Shown: in pieces, positions 1 to 4,957 of the stretch | How the letters are laid out: each line of letters opens with the position of its first letter | How positions within the stretch are numbered: position 1 is the first letter of the stretch | Assembly: GCA_964620645.1 (NCBI GenBank) | Contig: CAZUHU010000106.1 | Coordinates: 1-12,781 of the forward strand | Direction: 5' to 3' | Source: Bog-950 sp964620645 | Lineage (GTDB): Bacteria > Bacteroidota > Bacteroidia > Chitinophagales > LD1 | DNA length: 12,781 nucleotides | Made by a program: the position numbers and the translations under genes | The notes under the pieces: generated by a model | What the model was told of the DNA's origin: nothing | Database searches by the model: none | Seen by the model: the letters and a program-made list of their open reading frames with translations, nothing else

Positions 1-327
1 ACCTGGTATATCAATTATGTAGGGCATCCGTACCAGGGTTCCTGTTATTACAACGCCTTGCGCTCGCAGGGTGCCACCTGGTGGCAAAGCGGGTTGTTTA
101 GCCTGGGCCATAGTTTGTTGTGGGAGTATGTAGTGGAGGGCGGTATGGAACAACCCAGCGTACAGGATATAATTGTAACACCTATAGGTGGCTCATTGCT
201 GGGGGAGTTATTTCACTTTAGCACCATACGTATGAGCCGCAACGGCTTTAAGTGGTACGAAAAAGTTTTTGTTTGCGTTTTCAATCCTATGTTTGCATTA
301 AACAACGGTTTTAAAACCCGCAAGTAA
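1..327 (+). CDS. DUF3943 domain protein, 3' part (5' end outside window)
   Basis: Frame 1 is open from the first base to the TAA at 325-327, giving the last 108 residues of a longer protein. The visible part carries the conserved core I associate with DUF3943: an HPYQGSCYYN segment, then a WEY motif, then PSVQDIIVTPIGGSLLGE. A TTG at 58 could serve as a start, but conserved sequence continues upstream of it, so the gene really begins before the window. DUF3943 proteins are uncharacterised; in Bacteroidota they are usually exported and probably envelope-associated, but the signal peptide would lie outside the window. The last base of the stop codon is the first base of the next start codon (TAATG), so the downstream regulator could be translationally coupled to it. 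Family assignment is from motif memory, and no function is claimed. Confidence 0.8.
   Translation, partial: TWYINYVGHPYQGSCYYNALRSQGATWWQSGLFSLGHSLLWEYVVEGGMEQPSVQDIIVTPIGGSLLGELFHFSTIRMSRNGFKWYEKVFVCVFNPMFALNNGFKTRK
288..295 (+). promoter_or_regulatory. Possible -7 element of a promoter for the Crp/Fnr gene
   Basis: TATGTTTG at 288-295 is an exact match to the Bacteroidota -7 consensus TAnnTTTG and lies inside the end of the DUF3943 gene, 31 bases before the regulator start. A TTTTTG at 266-271 could be the -33 element, but the spacer of 16 bases is shorter than the usual 17-23. This would let the regulator be expressed independently of DUF3943. The call rests on the motif match only. Confidence 0.35.
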
Positions 328-932
328 TGCAGGAACTCCCTTTTAAAGACCCACAGCTTTTAGCAGAACTGGAAAAAAATGCGCGACGCAAAAACTTTGC
401 GCATGATGAAGTGATTATGTGGCCCGGCGATACTATAGTATTTGCCCCTATTGTTACCAAAGGCAGCATACGCGTAATACGCGAAGGCGCAGAAGGCAGC
501 GAGATTTTTTTATACCACATCTACCCCGGGCAAACCTGTGCCATGTCGTTAAACTGCTGCCAGGCCAATAAAAAGAGTGTTATTAAAGCAGTGGCCGAAG
601 ACGATACCGAAGTAACCATGATACCCGCTGCAATGGTTGAGGAGTGGTTTAAGTATAAAGAGTGGAAGGAGTTTGTAAACAATACCTACGCCATCCGCTT
701 TAACGAGTTGCTGCAGGTTATTGACCTTATTGCCTTTAATAATATGGATGCACAACTGCTGCATTACCTGGAGGAACGCACCCGCGCCCTTAACACCCGC
801 GCCTTATACATTACCCACCAGCAAATTGCGGATGAACTGCGCACCCACCGCGAGGCTATCAGCCGCCTGCTGCGCACTATGGAAACCAAAGGCATTGTTA
901 AGCTGGGCCGCAACACCATTGAGCTGCTATAG
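327..932 (+). CDS. Crp/Fnr-family transcriptional regulator with C-x5-CC cluster
   Basis: This is a 201-residue cytoplasmic DNA-binding regulator. Residues about 15-105 form the cyclic-nucleotide-binding-type beta-roll (KGSIRVI and YHIYPGQ strands), followed by a long dimerisation helix (about 110-150) and a C-terminal winged helix-turn-helix (about 160-195). The recognition helix contains HREAISR, with E176, S179 and R180 in the ExxSR arrangement of FNR, so a TGAT/ATCA-type half site is expected. The N-terminal Cys set that holds the FNR iron-sulfur cluster is absent. Instead there are C71, C77 and C78 in a loop of the sensor domain, just where other members bind their effector. I infer a thiol, persulfide or metal signal. 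ATG at 327 overlaps the previous stop by one base and has no clear Shine-Dalgarno sequence. The downstream rhodanese/thioredoxin/OsmC genes are the likely targets. Family assignment is firm; the signal is inference. Confidence 0.93.
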   Translation: MQELPFKDPQLLAELEKNARRKNFAHDEVIMWPGDTIVFAPIVTKGSIRVIREGAEGSEIFLYHIYPGQTCAMSLNCCQANKKSVIKAVAEDDTEVTMIPAAMVEEWFKYKEWKEFVNNTYAIRFNELLQVIDLIAFNNMDAQLLHYLEERTRALNTRALYITHQQIADELRTHREAISRLLRTMETKGIVKLGRNTIELL

Positions 933-941
933 GCAACTTAC

Positions 942-955
942 CTGATTTCAATCAT
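942..955. promoter_or_regulatory. FNR-like operator candidate
   Basis: CTGATTTCAATCAT contains the perfect dyad TGAT-N4-ATCA and matches the FNR box TTGAT-N4-ATCAA at 8 of 10 positions. It starts 10 bases after the regulator stop and about 80 bases before the DUF2892 gene. The adjacent regulator has an FNR-type ExxSR recognition helix, which fits this box. A weak -7-like sequence (TATGTGAC, 972-979) lies downstream at roughly the spacing of an activator site replacing the -33 element. Binding is inferred, not shown. Confidence 0.5.
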
Positions 956-980
956 ATGAAACGGCCGTCCTTATGTGACA

Positions 981-996
981 AATGTTCCCAAACATT
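981..996. promoter_or_regulatory. Perfect inverted repeat AATGTT-CCCA-AACATT
   Basis: Two 6-base arms are separated by 4 bases, 40 bases upstream of the DUF2892 start. Its first half is part of the 12-mer ACAAATGTTCCC that recurs at 1279-1290 ahead of the DUF6132 gene. It could be a second operator or a small hairpin in the leader RNA. The ATG inside it (982) is not taken as a start, because the DUF2892 homology begins at 1036. Confidence 0.4.
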
Positions 997-1035
997 GGTG
1001 GATGGTGGCATTTCTTCGCAGGTAAAATCACACAT

Positions 1036-1242
1036 ATGAAAAAGAACATGGGAGCAGCAGACCGCATCATCCGTTTGGTTATTGCTGTAGTAATCGTAGC
1101 GCTGTATTTTACCAATGTAATAAGCGGCGTATTGGGTATTGTTTTAATAGTGTTGGCAGCAGTTTTTGCCCTAACCAGCACCATTAGCTTTTGCCCTTTG
1201 TATTTACCTTTTGGCCTTAATACTATGGGCAAAAAGAAGTAG
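1036..1242 (+). CDS. DUF2892 (YgaP-like) two-helix inner-membrane protein
   Basis: This 68-residue protein has the DUF2892 signature: an N-terminal GAADRIIR motif leading into two hydrophobic helices (about 13-28 and 30-50), then FCPLYLPFGLNT with one Cys (C53). DUF2892 is the membrane part of E. coli YgaP, where it follows a rhodanese domain; YgaP has been linked to sulfur-compound (thiocyanate) handling. Here it stands alone and the rhodaneses are separate genes downstream. I chose ATG at 1036 because family homology begins with MKKNMGAADR. An in-frame ATG at 982 would add 18 residues unlike the family and would lie within a dyad. The protein probably provides a membrane dock or pore partner for the rhodaneses, which is inference. 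An FNR-like box lies 80 bases upstream. Confidence 0.85.
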   Translation: MKKNMGAADRIIRLVIAVVIVALYFTNVISGVLGIVLIVLAAVFALTSTISFCPLYLPFGLNTMGKKK

Positions 1243-1264
1243 GGCTGTTAAAGAGTTCTTAAAA

Positions 1265-1325
1265 ACGATGCCTATCCAACAAATGTTCCCTTGCAGGAAC
1301 GTCTACCTAAGCAAATTTGCATCGT
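1265..1325 (+). other. Nested inverted repeats in leader before DUF6132 gene
   Basis: An outer 7-base stem ACGATGC (1265-1271) / GCATCGT (1319-1325) encloses GTTCC (1285-1289) / GGAAC (1296-1300) and is next to the 10-base palindrome GCAAATTTGC (1311-1320). In RNA this could be a two-tier stem; as DNA the inner dyad could be an operator. The segment also contains the 12-mer ACAAATGTTCCC (1279-1290) shared with the preceding leader. TTG at 1291-1293 with CAAATTTG at 1312-1319 (spacer 18) is an alternative reading as a promoter with one -7 mismatch. No T-run follows, so it is not an intrinsic terminator. Confidence 0.4.
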
Positions 1326-1348
1326 GAACTAAGGCAAGCTGGAAAAAA

Positions 1349-1570
1349 ATGAAACATGTGTTGAGGTTTGTGGGCCGGTTTAAGCCGGAAATGATTGGCG
1401 GAGTGATAGGCGCAGGCGCCGGGTGGTTATATTGGTACTATGTGGGTTGTGCAAGCGGTACCTGCCCTATTACTTCCAGTGCCTTAAACAGCACTTTATA
1501 TGGCGCTGTTATGGGTGGCCTGCTGTTCAGCATGTTTAAAAAAGAAGAATCTGTAAACCCAAAAGAATAA
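1349..1570 (+). CDS. DUF6132-family small membrane protein
   Basis: This 73-residue protein has two hydrophobic stretches (about 15-33 and 48-63) joined by the loop GCASGTCPITS, which carries C34 and C39, and ends in a charged tail. The pattern of a glycine-rich first helix, a Cys-x4-Cys-Pro loop, then NSTLYGAVMGGLLFSMF matches what I recall of DUF6132, a Bacteroidota family of unknown function often found near rhodaneses. The two Cys residues lie between the helices, so they may form a disulfide or take part in thiol chemistry at the membrane face. The start at 1349 is preceded by an A-rich stretch instead of a clear Shine-Dalgarno sequence. It is the first gene of a tight run: only three bases separate it from the rhodanese downstream. 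Function unknown. Confidence 0.75.
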   Translation: MKHVLRFVGRFKPEMIGGVIGAGAGWLYWYYVGCASGTCPITSSALNSTLYGAVMGGLLFSMFKKEESVNPKE

Positions 1571-1573
1571 AAA

Positions 1574-1846
1574 ATGGAAAGCATTGAAACGTTGATTAAG
1601 AAAGGAGAAGCAACAATTATTGATGTACGCAGCCCCGGCGAGTTTATAGGCGGCCATGTGGCAGGCAGTATCAACATTCCTTTACAGGAGGTGCCTGCGC
1701 GTATAGAAGAGTTTAAGAAGATGAAGAATATTGTGCTGTGTTGCGCATCGGGCAACCGCAGCGGCCAGGCAACTGCTTTTTTAAAGCAACATGGTGTTGA
1801 TTGTGTAAACGGCGGCTCGTGGTTAGATGTAAACTGCTATTGTTAA
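1574..1846 (+). CDS. Single-domain rhodanese-like sulfurtransferase
   Basis: This 90-residue cytoplasmic protein spans one rhodanese domain. The IIDVRSPGEFIGGHVAGSINIP strand-helix region (about 15-36), shown here in two overlapping parts as IIDVRSPGEF and GGHVAGSINIP, is typical of the family. The active-site loop is C57-A-S-G-N-R62 followed by S-G, so the catalytic Cys that carries the persulfide is present. Such domains move sulfane sulfur from donors to acceptors such as thioredoxin, cyanide or a partner protein. C56 precedes the catalytic Cys, and C77, C88 and C90 add an unusual Cys-rich end (DVNCYC), which could take over or protect the persulfide. The start lies three bases after the DUF6132 stop, implying coupled translation. 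There is no signal peptide. Domain assignment is firm; the specific donor and acceptor are unknown. Confidence 0.93.
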   Translation: MESIETLIKKGEATIIDVRSPGEFIGGHVAGSINIPLQEVPARIEEFKKMKNIVLCCASGNRSGQATAFLKQHGVDCVNGGSWLDVNCYC

Positions 1847-1865
1847 CTGAAACGGAAGAGAAAAG

Positions 1866-2183
1866 ATGATAGACGCAATTAAAAAATTATTCGGCCTTGG
1901 CCCATCAGTAGATTACGGGCAGTTAATTGAGCAGGGAGCTATGATTGTGGATGTGCGCACCAAAGGCGAATATGCCGGCGGCCATGTAAGCGGCTCGTTA
2001 AATGTGCCCCTTGATCAGATACAGGCCTTTGCTAAAAAAGTAAAGGATAAAAATCAACCCATATTAACCTGTTGTGCATCGGGTATGCGCAGCGGTTCAG
2101 CAAAAAGTATTTTAAAAAGCGCGGGCTTTACCAACGTGCACAACGCCGGCCCGTGGACCAACCTGCGCGCTTACGGTAAATAG
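1866..2183 (+). CDS. Second single-domain rhodanese-like sulfurtransferase
   Basis: This 105-residue protein has one rhodanese domain with an N-terminal extension of about 14 residues. VDVRTKGEYAGGHVSGSLNVP occupies about 28-48 (motifs VDVRTKGEY and GGHVSGSLNVP), and the active-site loop is C70-A-S-G-M-R75 followed by S-G, with C69 just before. Compared with its neighbour it lacks the Cys-rich tail, and its loop has Met where the other has Asn, so the two are related but not recent copies. A purine-rich GGAAGAG lies upstream of the ATG. It sits between the first rhodanese (19-base gap) and the membrane protein (9-base gap). Having two different rhodaneses side by side suggests a relay, or different donors. 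The catalytic residues are all visible. Confidence 0.93.
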   Translation: MIDAIKKLFGLGPSVDYGQLIEQGAMIVDVRTKGEYAGGHVSGSLNVPLDQIQAFAKKVKDKNQPILTCCASGMRSGSAKSILKSAGFTNVHNAGPWTNLRAYGK

Positions 2184-2192
2184 AAAAACGGC

Positions 2193-2441
2193 ATGTTCAG
2201 CTACGTTAAAAATCAACTTTTATCTCCCTGGAGCATCATGCGCGTCTTCCGTACCGTGGTGGGTGGCGCTGTGCTGGTGCAGGGTTGGCAGTTAGGCGAT
2301 GCGTGGCTGGCCGGTTTAGGCGGGCTTTTTGCAGCACAGGGTTTATTAAATGTAGGCTGCTGTGGTACACAGTCCTGCGCAACAGGGCCTGTTAACCCTA
2401 AAGCCATGGAAGAAGAAGTGGAATACACGGAAATAAAATAA
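2193..2441 (+). CDS. YgaP-like small membrane protein with C-terminal Cys cluster
   Basis: This 82-residue protein has two predicted helices (about 15-33 and 36-55) with an RVFRTVVGGAVLVQG start that resembles the DUF2892/YgaP membrane domain, and a short polar tail. Directly after the second helix comes NVGCCGTQSC, placing C56, C57 and C62 at the membrane surface. Proteins of this pattern (MRxxRxxxG...FNVGCCG) are common in Bacteroidota next to rhodaneses. I infer a membrane partner of the two rhodaneses, so the pair together would reproduce the YgaP domain set. The Cys cluster could accept sulfane sulfur or bind a metal. The start at 2193 is 9 bases after the rhodanese stop, and the stop is 6 bases (GAGGTT, containing the next ribosome binding site) before thioredoxin. 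Biochemical role unknown. Confidence 0.75.
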   Translation: MFSYVKNQLLSPWSIMRVFRTVVGGAVLVQGWQLGDAWLAGLGGLFAAQGLLNVGCCGTQSCATGPVNPKAMEEEVEYTEIK

Positions 2442-2447
2442 GAGGTT

Positions 2448-2750
2448 ATGGCACAACAAACATTTGGCGAACTGATTAACAGCGATAAACCCGTATTGGT
2501 TGATTTTAGTGCAGAGTGGTGCGGCCCCTGTAAAATGATGGCCCCAATACTGCAGGAATTGAAAGCCTCGGTAGGCGATAATGCAACAATTATAAAAATT
2601 GATGTGGACCGCAATCCCCAATTGGCGGCATCCTTTAACATTAGGGGTGTGCCTACACTTATCCTGTTTAAAAACGGCGAAGTGAAGTGGAAGCAGAGTG
2701 GCGTAGTGCCTGCCGGCGAATTGAAAAGAATTATTGATAACAACTTATAA
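2448..2750 (+). CDS. Thioredoxin
   Basis: This 100-residue protein is a complete thioredoxin fold: VDFSAEWCGPCK with the redox pair C25 and C28 (WCGPC), the buried acidic residue at D19, the IDVDRNPQLA segment around 51-60, and GVPT with the cis-proline P69. No signal peptide is present, so it acts in the cytoplasm as a dithiol reductant. Its place between two rhodaneses plus Cys-rich membrane protein and an OsmC protein suggests it reduces persulfides carried by the rhodaneses, or regenerates the OsmC protein. General thioredoxin duties cannot be excluded; it is probably not the only thioredoxin of the cell. GAGG upstream of the ATG is a usable ribosome binding site. Confidence 0.97.
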   Translation: MAQQTFGELINSDKPVLVDFSAEWCGPCKMMAPILQELKASVGDNATIIKIDVDRNPQLAASFNIRGVPTLILFKNGEVKWKQSGVVPAGELKRIIDNNL

Positions 2751-2759
2751 TATAAGTAT

Positions 2760-3203
2760 ATGAGTAACGAACACTATTACGAGGTTGATGTGCAGTGGAA
2801 TGCTGAGCGTAAAGGAACGATGACCTCGCCTGAGCTGCCCCAAAGCTGGGAAGTAGCCACCCCGCCCCAGTTCCCTAAAGGTATGGAAGGCATATGGAGC
2901 CCCGAGCATTTGTTTACCGCGGCGGTAAACAGTTGTTTAATGACCACTTTTTTGGCAATAGCCGAAAATTCAAAACTGGAGTTCAGCAGCTTTAACAGCC
3001 GCGCTCTGGGTAAGTTAGAAGTGGTGGATGGCAAATACATGATGAGCGAAGTAAAGCTCATTCCATCTATTACCATTGGTAATGAAAAGGACAGGGAAAG
3101 AGCAGAGCGCATCTTACAAAAGTCGGAAGCGGCCTGCCTTATCTCCAACTCTATAAAATCAAAAATCGTTTTCGAACCTAATATAATGGTATCGGCAAAC
3201 TAA
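2760..3203 (+). CDS. OsmC/Ohr-family thiol protein
   Basis: This 147-residue protein has the OsmC fold markers: a beta-rich N-terminus, SPEHLFTAAVNSCLMTTF with the first redox Cys (C59) at the start of the long helix, and SEAACLISNSI with the second Cys (C126). OsmC and Ohr proteins use these two Cys to reduce organic hydroperoxides, and some members act on persulfides. The pattern SPExLFxAAxNSC fits the OsmC subgroup more than Ohr, but this cannot be settled by eye. It is the last gene of the thiol cluster, 9 bases after thioredoxin, and a strong terminator follows 24 bases after its stop. In this setting a role in removing toxic persulfides or peroxides is likely, with thioredoxin as possible reductant; that link is inference. 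Confidence 0.92.
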   Translation: MSNEHYYEVDVQWNAERKGTMTSPELPQSWEVATPPQFPKGMEGIWSPEHLFTAAVNSCLMTTFLAIAENSKLEFSSFNSRALGKLEVVDGKYMMSEVKLIPSITIGNEKDRERAERILQKSEAACLISNSIKSKIVFEPNIMVSAN

Positions 3204-3226
3204 TGTTCTTAGTGTGTGAAGGTTGA

Positions 3227-3271
3227 GGCCGTAATCTGCGTTAAGCGGATTACGGCCATTTCATTTATTTT
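3227..3271 (+). terminator. Intrinsic terminator of the thiol operon
   Basis: A 13-base-pair stem (arms 3227-3239 and 3245-3257, starting GGCCGTAATC and ending GATTACGGCC) has one G-T wobble and a 5-base loop GTTAA, followed by the T-rich run ATTTCATTTATTTT. It begins 24 bases after the OsmC stop and separates the operon from the lipoprotein gene. The near-perfect dyad could also act weakly on the other strand, but the T-run favours the plus strand. Confidence 0.9.
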
Positions 3272-3282
3272 CCGTTTAAATT

Positions 3283-3900
3283 ATGAAACACTTTACCCTA
3301 TTGGCACTACTGTTTGTAATGGGTTGCCAAACGCACGATAAAAAGCCTGCACCTCCGCAGGGCCTGTATATCTTTAACGATAACGGTAACACCAGCGTTA
3401 CCATACGTAAGGTGGGGCAAACGATAAACTATGAGGTTCCGGAGGCGGAACGCGCCGTCTTTATAAAGGAATTAAACGAAGCCAAACCTGTAGCGCCGGT
3501 AAAAACATCTACACAATTTTTTGTAGCGGTAATGGATGAGAAGGGCCTGCATGCGGAATACCGCGCCCATGGTAGCTTTTTAAGCACTTACGATGGACAT
3601 ACGTTTACCATTGCCGATACGGGCTTGTTCAACAGGGTGTGGCATGCTGCCAGGGCCGATGGGGTTATACTTGCACCTTACCAACCGCTAAAGAGAGAAG
3701 AGGGTAACTTTAAAACAGATAGCGCCTTATTAACGCCTGCACACCGGCAACGCCTTATGGCGGTGTTGCACTACTACGATGAAATAGCCATAGATAGTGC
3801 CGGTATGCTGTATGTAGAACAATTTATGGACCCTACCCTGCGTTGGCAATATACCCGCCGGGCTGAGGATACTGCCTGGTTGAATGCTAACATTAAATAA
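3283..3900 (+). CDS. Small lipoprotein of unknown function
   Basis: This 205-residue protein begins with MKHFTLLALLFVMGC, a lipoprotein signal with the lipobox VMGC and C15 as lipidated residue, so the mature protein should be anchored to the inner or outer membrane. The rest is soluble, with alternating beta segments at about 27-120 (GLYIFNDNGNT, FFVAVMDEKG, HGSFLSTYDG, HTFTIADTG) and more helical sequence after 120. I recognise no family. It starts 12 bases after the terminator T-run, so it needs its own promoter, which I could not locate. A 27-base gap separates it from the J-domain gene downstream, suggesting co-transcription. The role is unknown; the lipoprotein call is good. Confidence 0.85.
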   Translation: MKHFTLLALLFVMGCQTHDKKPAPPQGLYIFNDNGNTSVTIRKVGQTINYEVPEAERAVFIKELNEAKPVAPVKTSTQFFVAVMDEKGLHAEYRAHGSFLSTYDGHTFTIADTGLFNRVWHAARADGVILAPYQPLKREEGNFKTDSALLTPAHRQRLMAVLHYYDEIAIDSAGMLYVEQFMDPTLRWQYTRRAEDTAWLNANIK

Positions 3901-3927
3901 GCGCAACAGCGGCACCACAGGCAACCT

Positions 3928-4890
3928 ATGGCTTTTATTTCCGACTACTACCGCATTTTAGAAGTTAAGGAGGGCGCGAGCCCTGCTGAAATTAAGGCTG
4001 CCTATCGCCGTAAGGCTAAACTGCTGCACCCCGATAAAAACAAAAGCCCTAACGCGCATGCCGATTTTGTGTTGCTTACGGAGGCTTACGAATACCTGAT
4101 GGATAACCCCGGTGCTAAAAGTGCCGACTATGCTTATACATACACCAATGAGGCTGAACAAAACAACGCGCAGCAGGAGGCAAGCCGCAGGCGCGCGGCG
4201 TACTATGCCAATATGCAGTACCGCGATTTTGTAAAGAGCGATTACTATGGCACTGATGATGCTTTGGGAACCATAGCGGGCTTTTTCTACCTGGCAACCG
4301 TTACTGCATTTCTGTTACTGTTTTCGTTTTTGCTTACCGTGTATCTTGGTATTATAGGTTTTGCAGTTGGGGCTATAGCAACATTTGTAAGTGTTCGTTT
4401 GGCTGTTGCACTTACTAAGGGTAACAGCAATATGGAATTAAGCGCCCTAAAAAAGGCCCTGCAAATTGTTTCTGCCTCGCGCTGGGTGCCGGTAATTCTT
4501 GTTACCCTGTTTAACCTGTTTGCCCTGCTAAAAATAGGTTTTCAAACGCTTATACCCCTAAGCCTGCTGTTGCAACTTTATCTGCTGTTAATGGTAGTAC
4601 CTTTTGGTTTGCTGCGGGTTTGGATGGTTGGGCATCGGCAATTCAGAAATATCTTTGTATCGTTTTGTCTTTCGCCATTGTGCCTTAGTTTGTTCTTAAC
4701 CTTTAATTTTGTTTTTAGCCGAAATCCGGCTACAGAAACCTATTCCTATACTTTAGTTCAGGAACACAGCAAGCGCGGCAGCACATCAACCACCCTACTT
4801 GAATTGCCCGGTGGGGCCTATGAGCCTTATTTTGGCATAAGGGCATTTCTTGACCGGGACCAAATGATAGGTACTGATGTAGTTACCTAA
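3928..4890 (+). CDS. Membrane-anchored J-domain (DnaJ-like) protein
   Basis: This 320-residue protein starts with a J-domain (about 6-60): DYYRILEVKEGASPAEIKAA leads to AYRRKAKLLHPDKN, with the HPD motif at 34-36 that stimulates Hsp70 ATPase, and TEAYEYL afterwards. A charged helical linker (about 75-105) follows. Then come about five hydrophobic segments (113-138, 139-162, 186-203, 208-229, 241-263) and a soluble tail to 320. There is no Gly/Phe-rich region, no zinc finger and no DnaJ C-terminal substrate domain, so it is a specialised co-chaperone that would bring DnaK to the cytoplasmic membrane face, not DnaJ itself. The client is unknown. It follows the lipoprotein gene by 27 bases and ends 67 bases before the convergent adhesin gene. 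Confidence 0.88.
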   Translation: MAFISDYYRILEVKEGASPAEIKAAYRRKAKLLHPDKNKSPNAHADFVLLTEAYEYLMDNPGAKSADYAYTYTNEAEQNNAQQEASRRRAAYYANMQYRDFVKSDYYGTDDALGTIAGFFYLATVTAFLLLFSFLLTVYLGIIGFAVGAIATFVSVRLAVALTKGNSNMELSALKKALQIVSASRWVPVILVTLFNLFALLKIGFQTLIPLSLLLQLYLLLMVVPFGLLRVWMVGHRQFRNIFVSFCLSPLCLSLFLTFNFVFSRNPATETYSYTLVQEHSKRGSTSTTLLELPGGAYEPYFGIRAFLDRDQMIGTDVVT

Positions 4891-4957
4891 ACCTTTAAAG
4901 ATGGATTATTTGGTATACGTGTAATGACTGACTGGAAGTTCGAATACCTTTAAAGGC
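4891..4957. other. Convergent intergenic region, no clear terminator
   Basis: This short gap lies between the 3' ends of the J-domain gene (+) and the adhesin gene (-). It holds an imperfect stem, 4912-4919 with 4941-4948 (GGTATACG / CGAATACC, one mismatch, 21-base loop), and two CCTTTAAAG words (4892-4900, 4947-4955). Neither has the form of a good intrinsic terminator. Confidence 0.3.

Noticed and set aside
327..932. Regulator as a true oxygen-sensing FNR
   Set aside because: The protein lacks the N-terminal Cys cluster; its only Cys residues are 71, 77 and 78 within the sensor domain.
982..1035. Upstream ATG start for the DUF2892 gene
   Set aside because: It would add 18 residues that do not fit the family, and it lies inside the inverted repeat 981-996. 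ATG at 1036 gives the expected MKKNMGAADR start.
2213..2743. Minus-strand open frame of 176 codons across the membrane protein and thioredoxin genes
   Set aside because: Both plus-strand genes there are well supported (WCGPC, cis-Pro, YgaP-like helices). The reverse frame has no family resemblance.
3928..4890. Calling the J-domain gene dnaJ
   Set aside because: It has no Gly/Phe region, no zinc-finger repeats and no C-terminal substrate domains, and it has about five membrane segments.
4912..4948. Stem between the convergent genes as a bidirectional terminator
   Set aside because: It is an 8-base imperfect stem with a 21-base loop and no T-run on either side, too weak to call.
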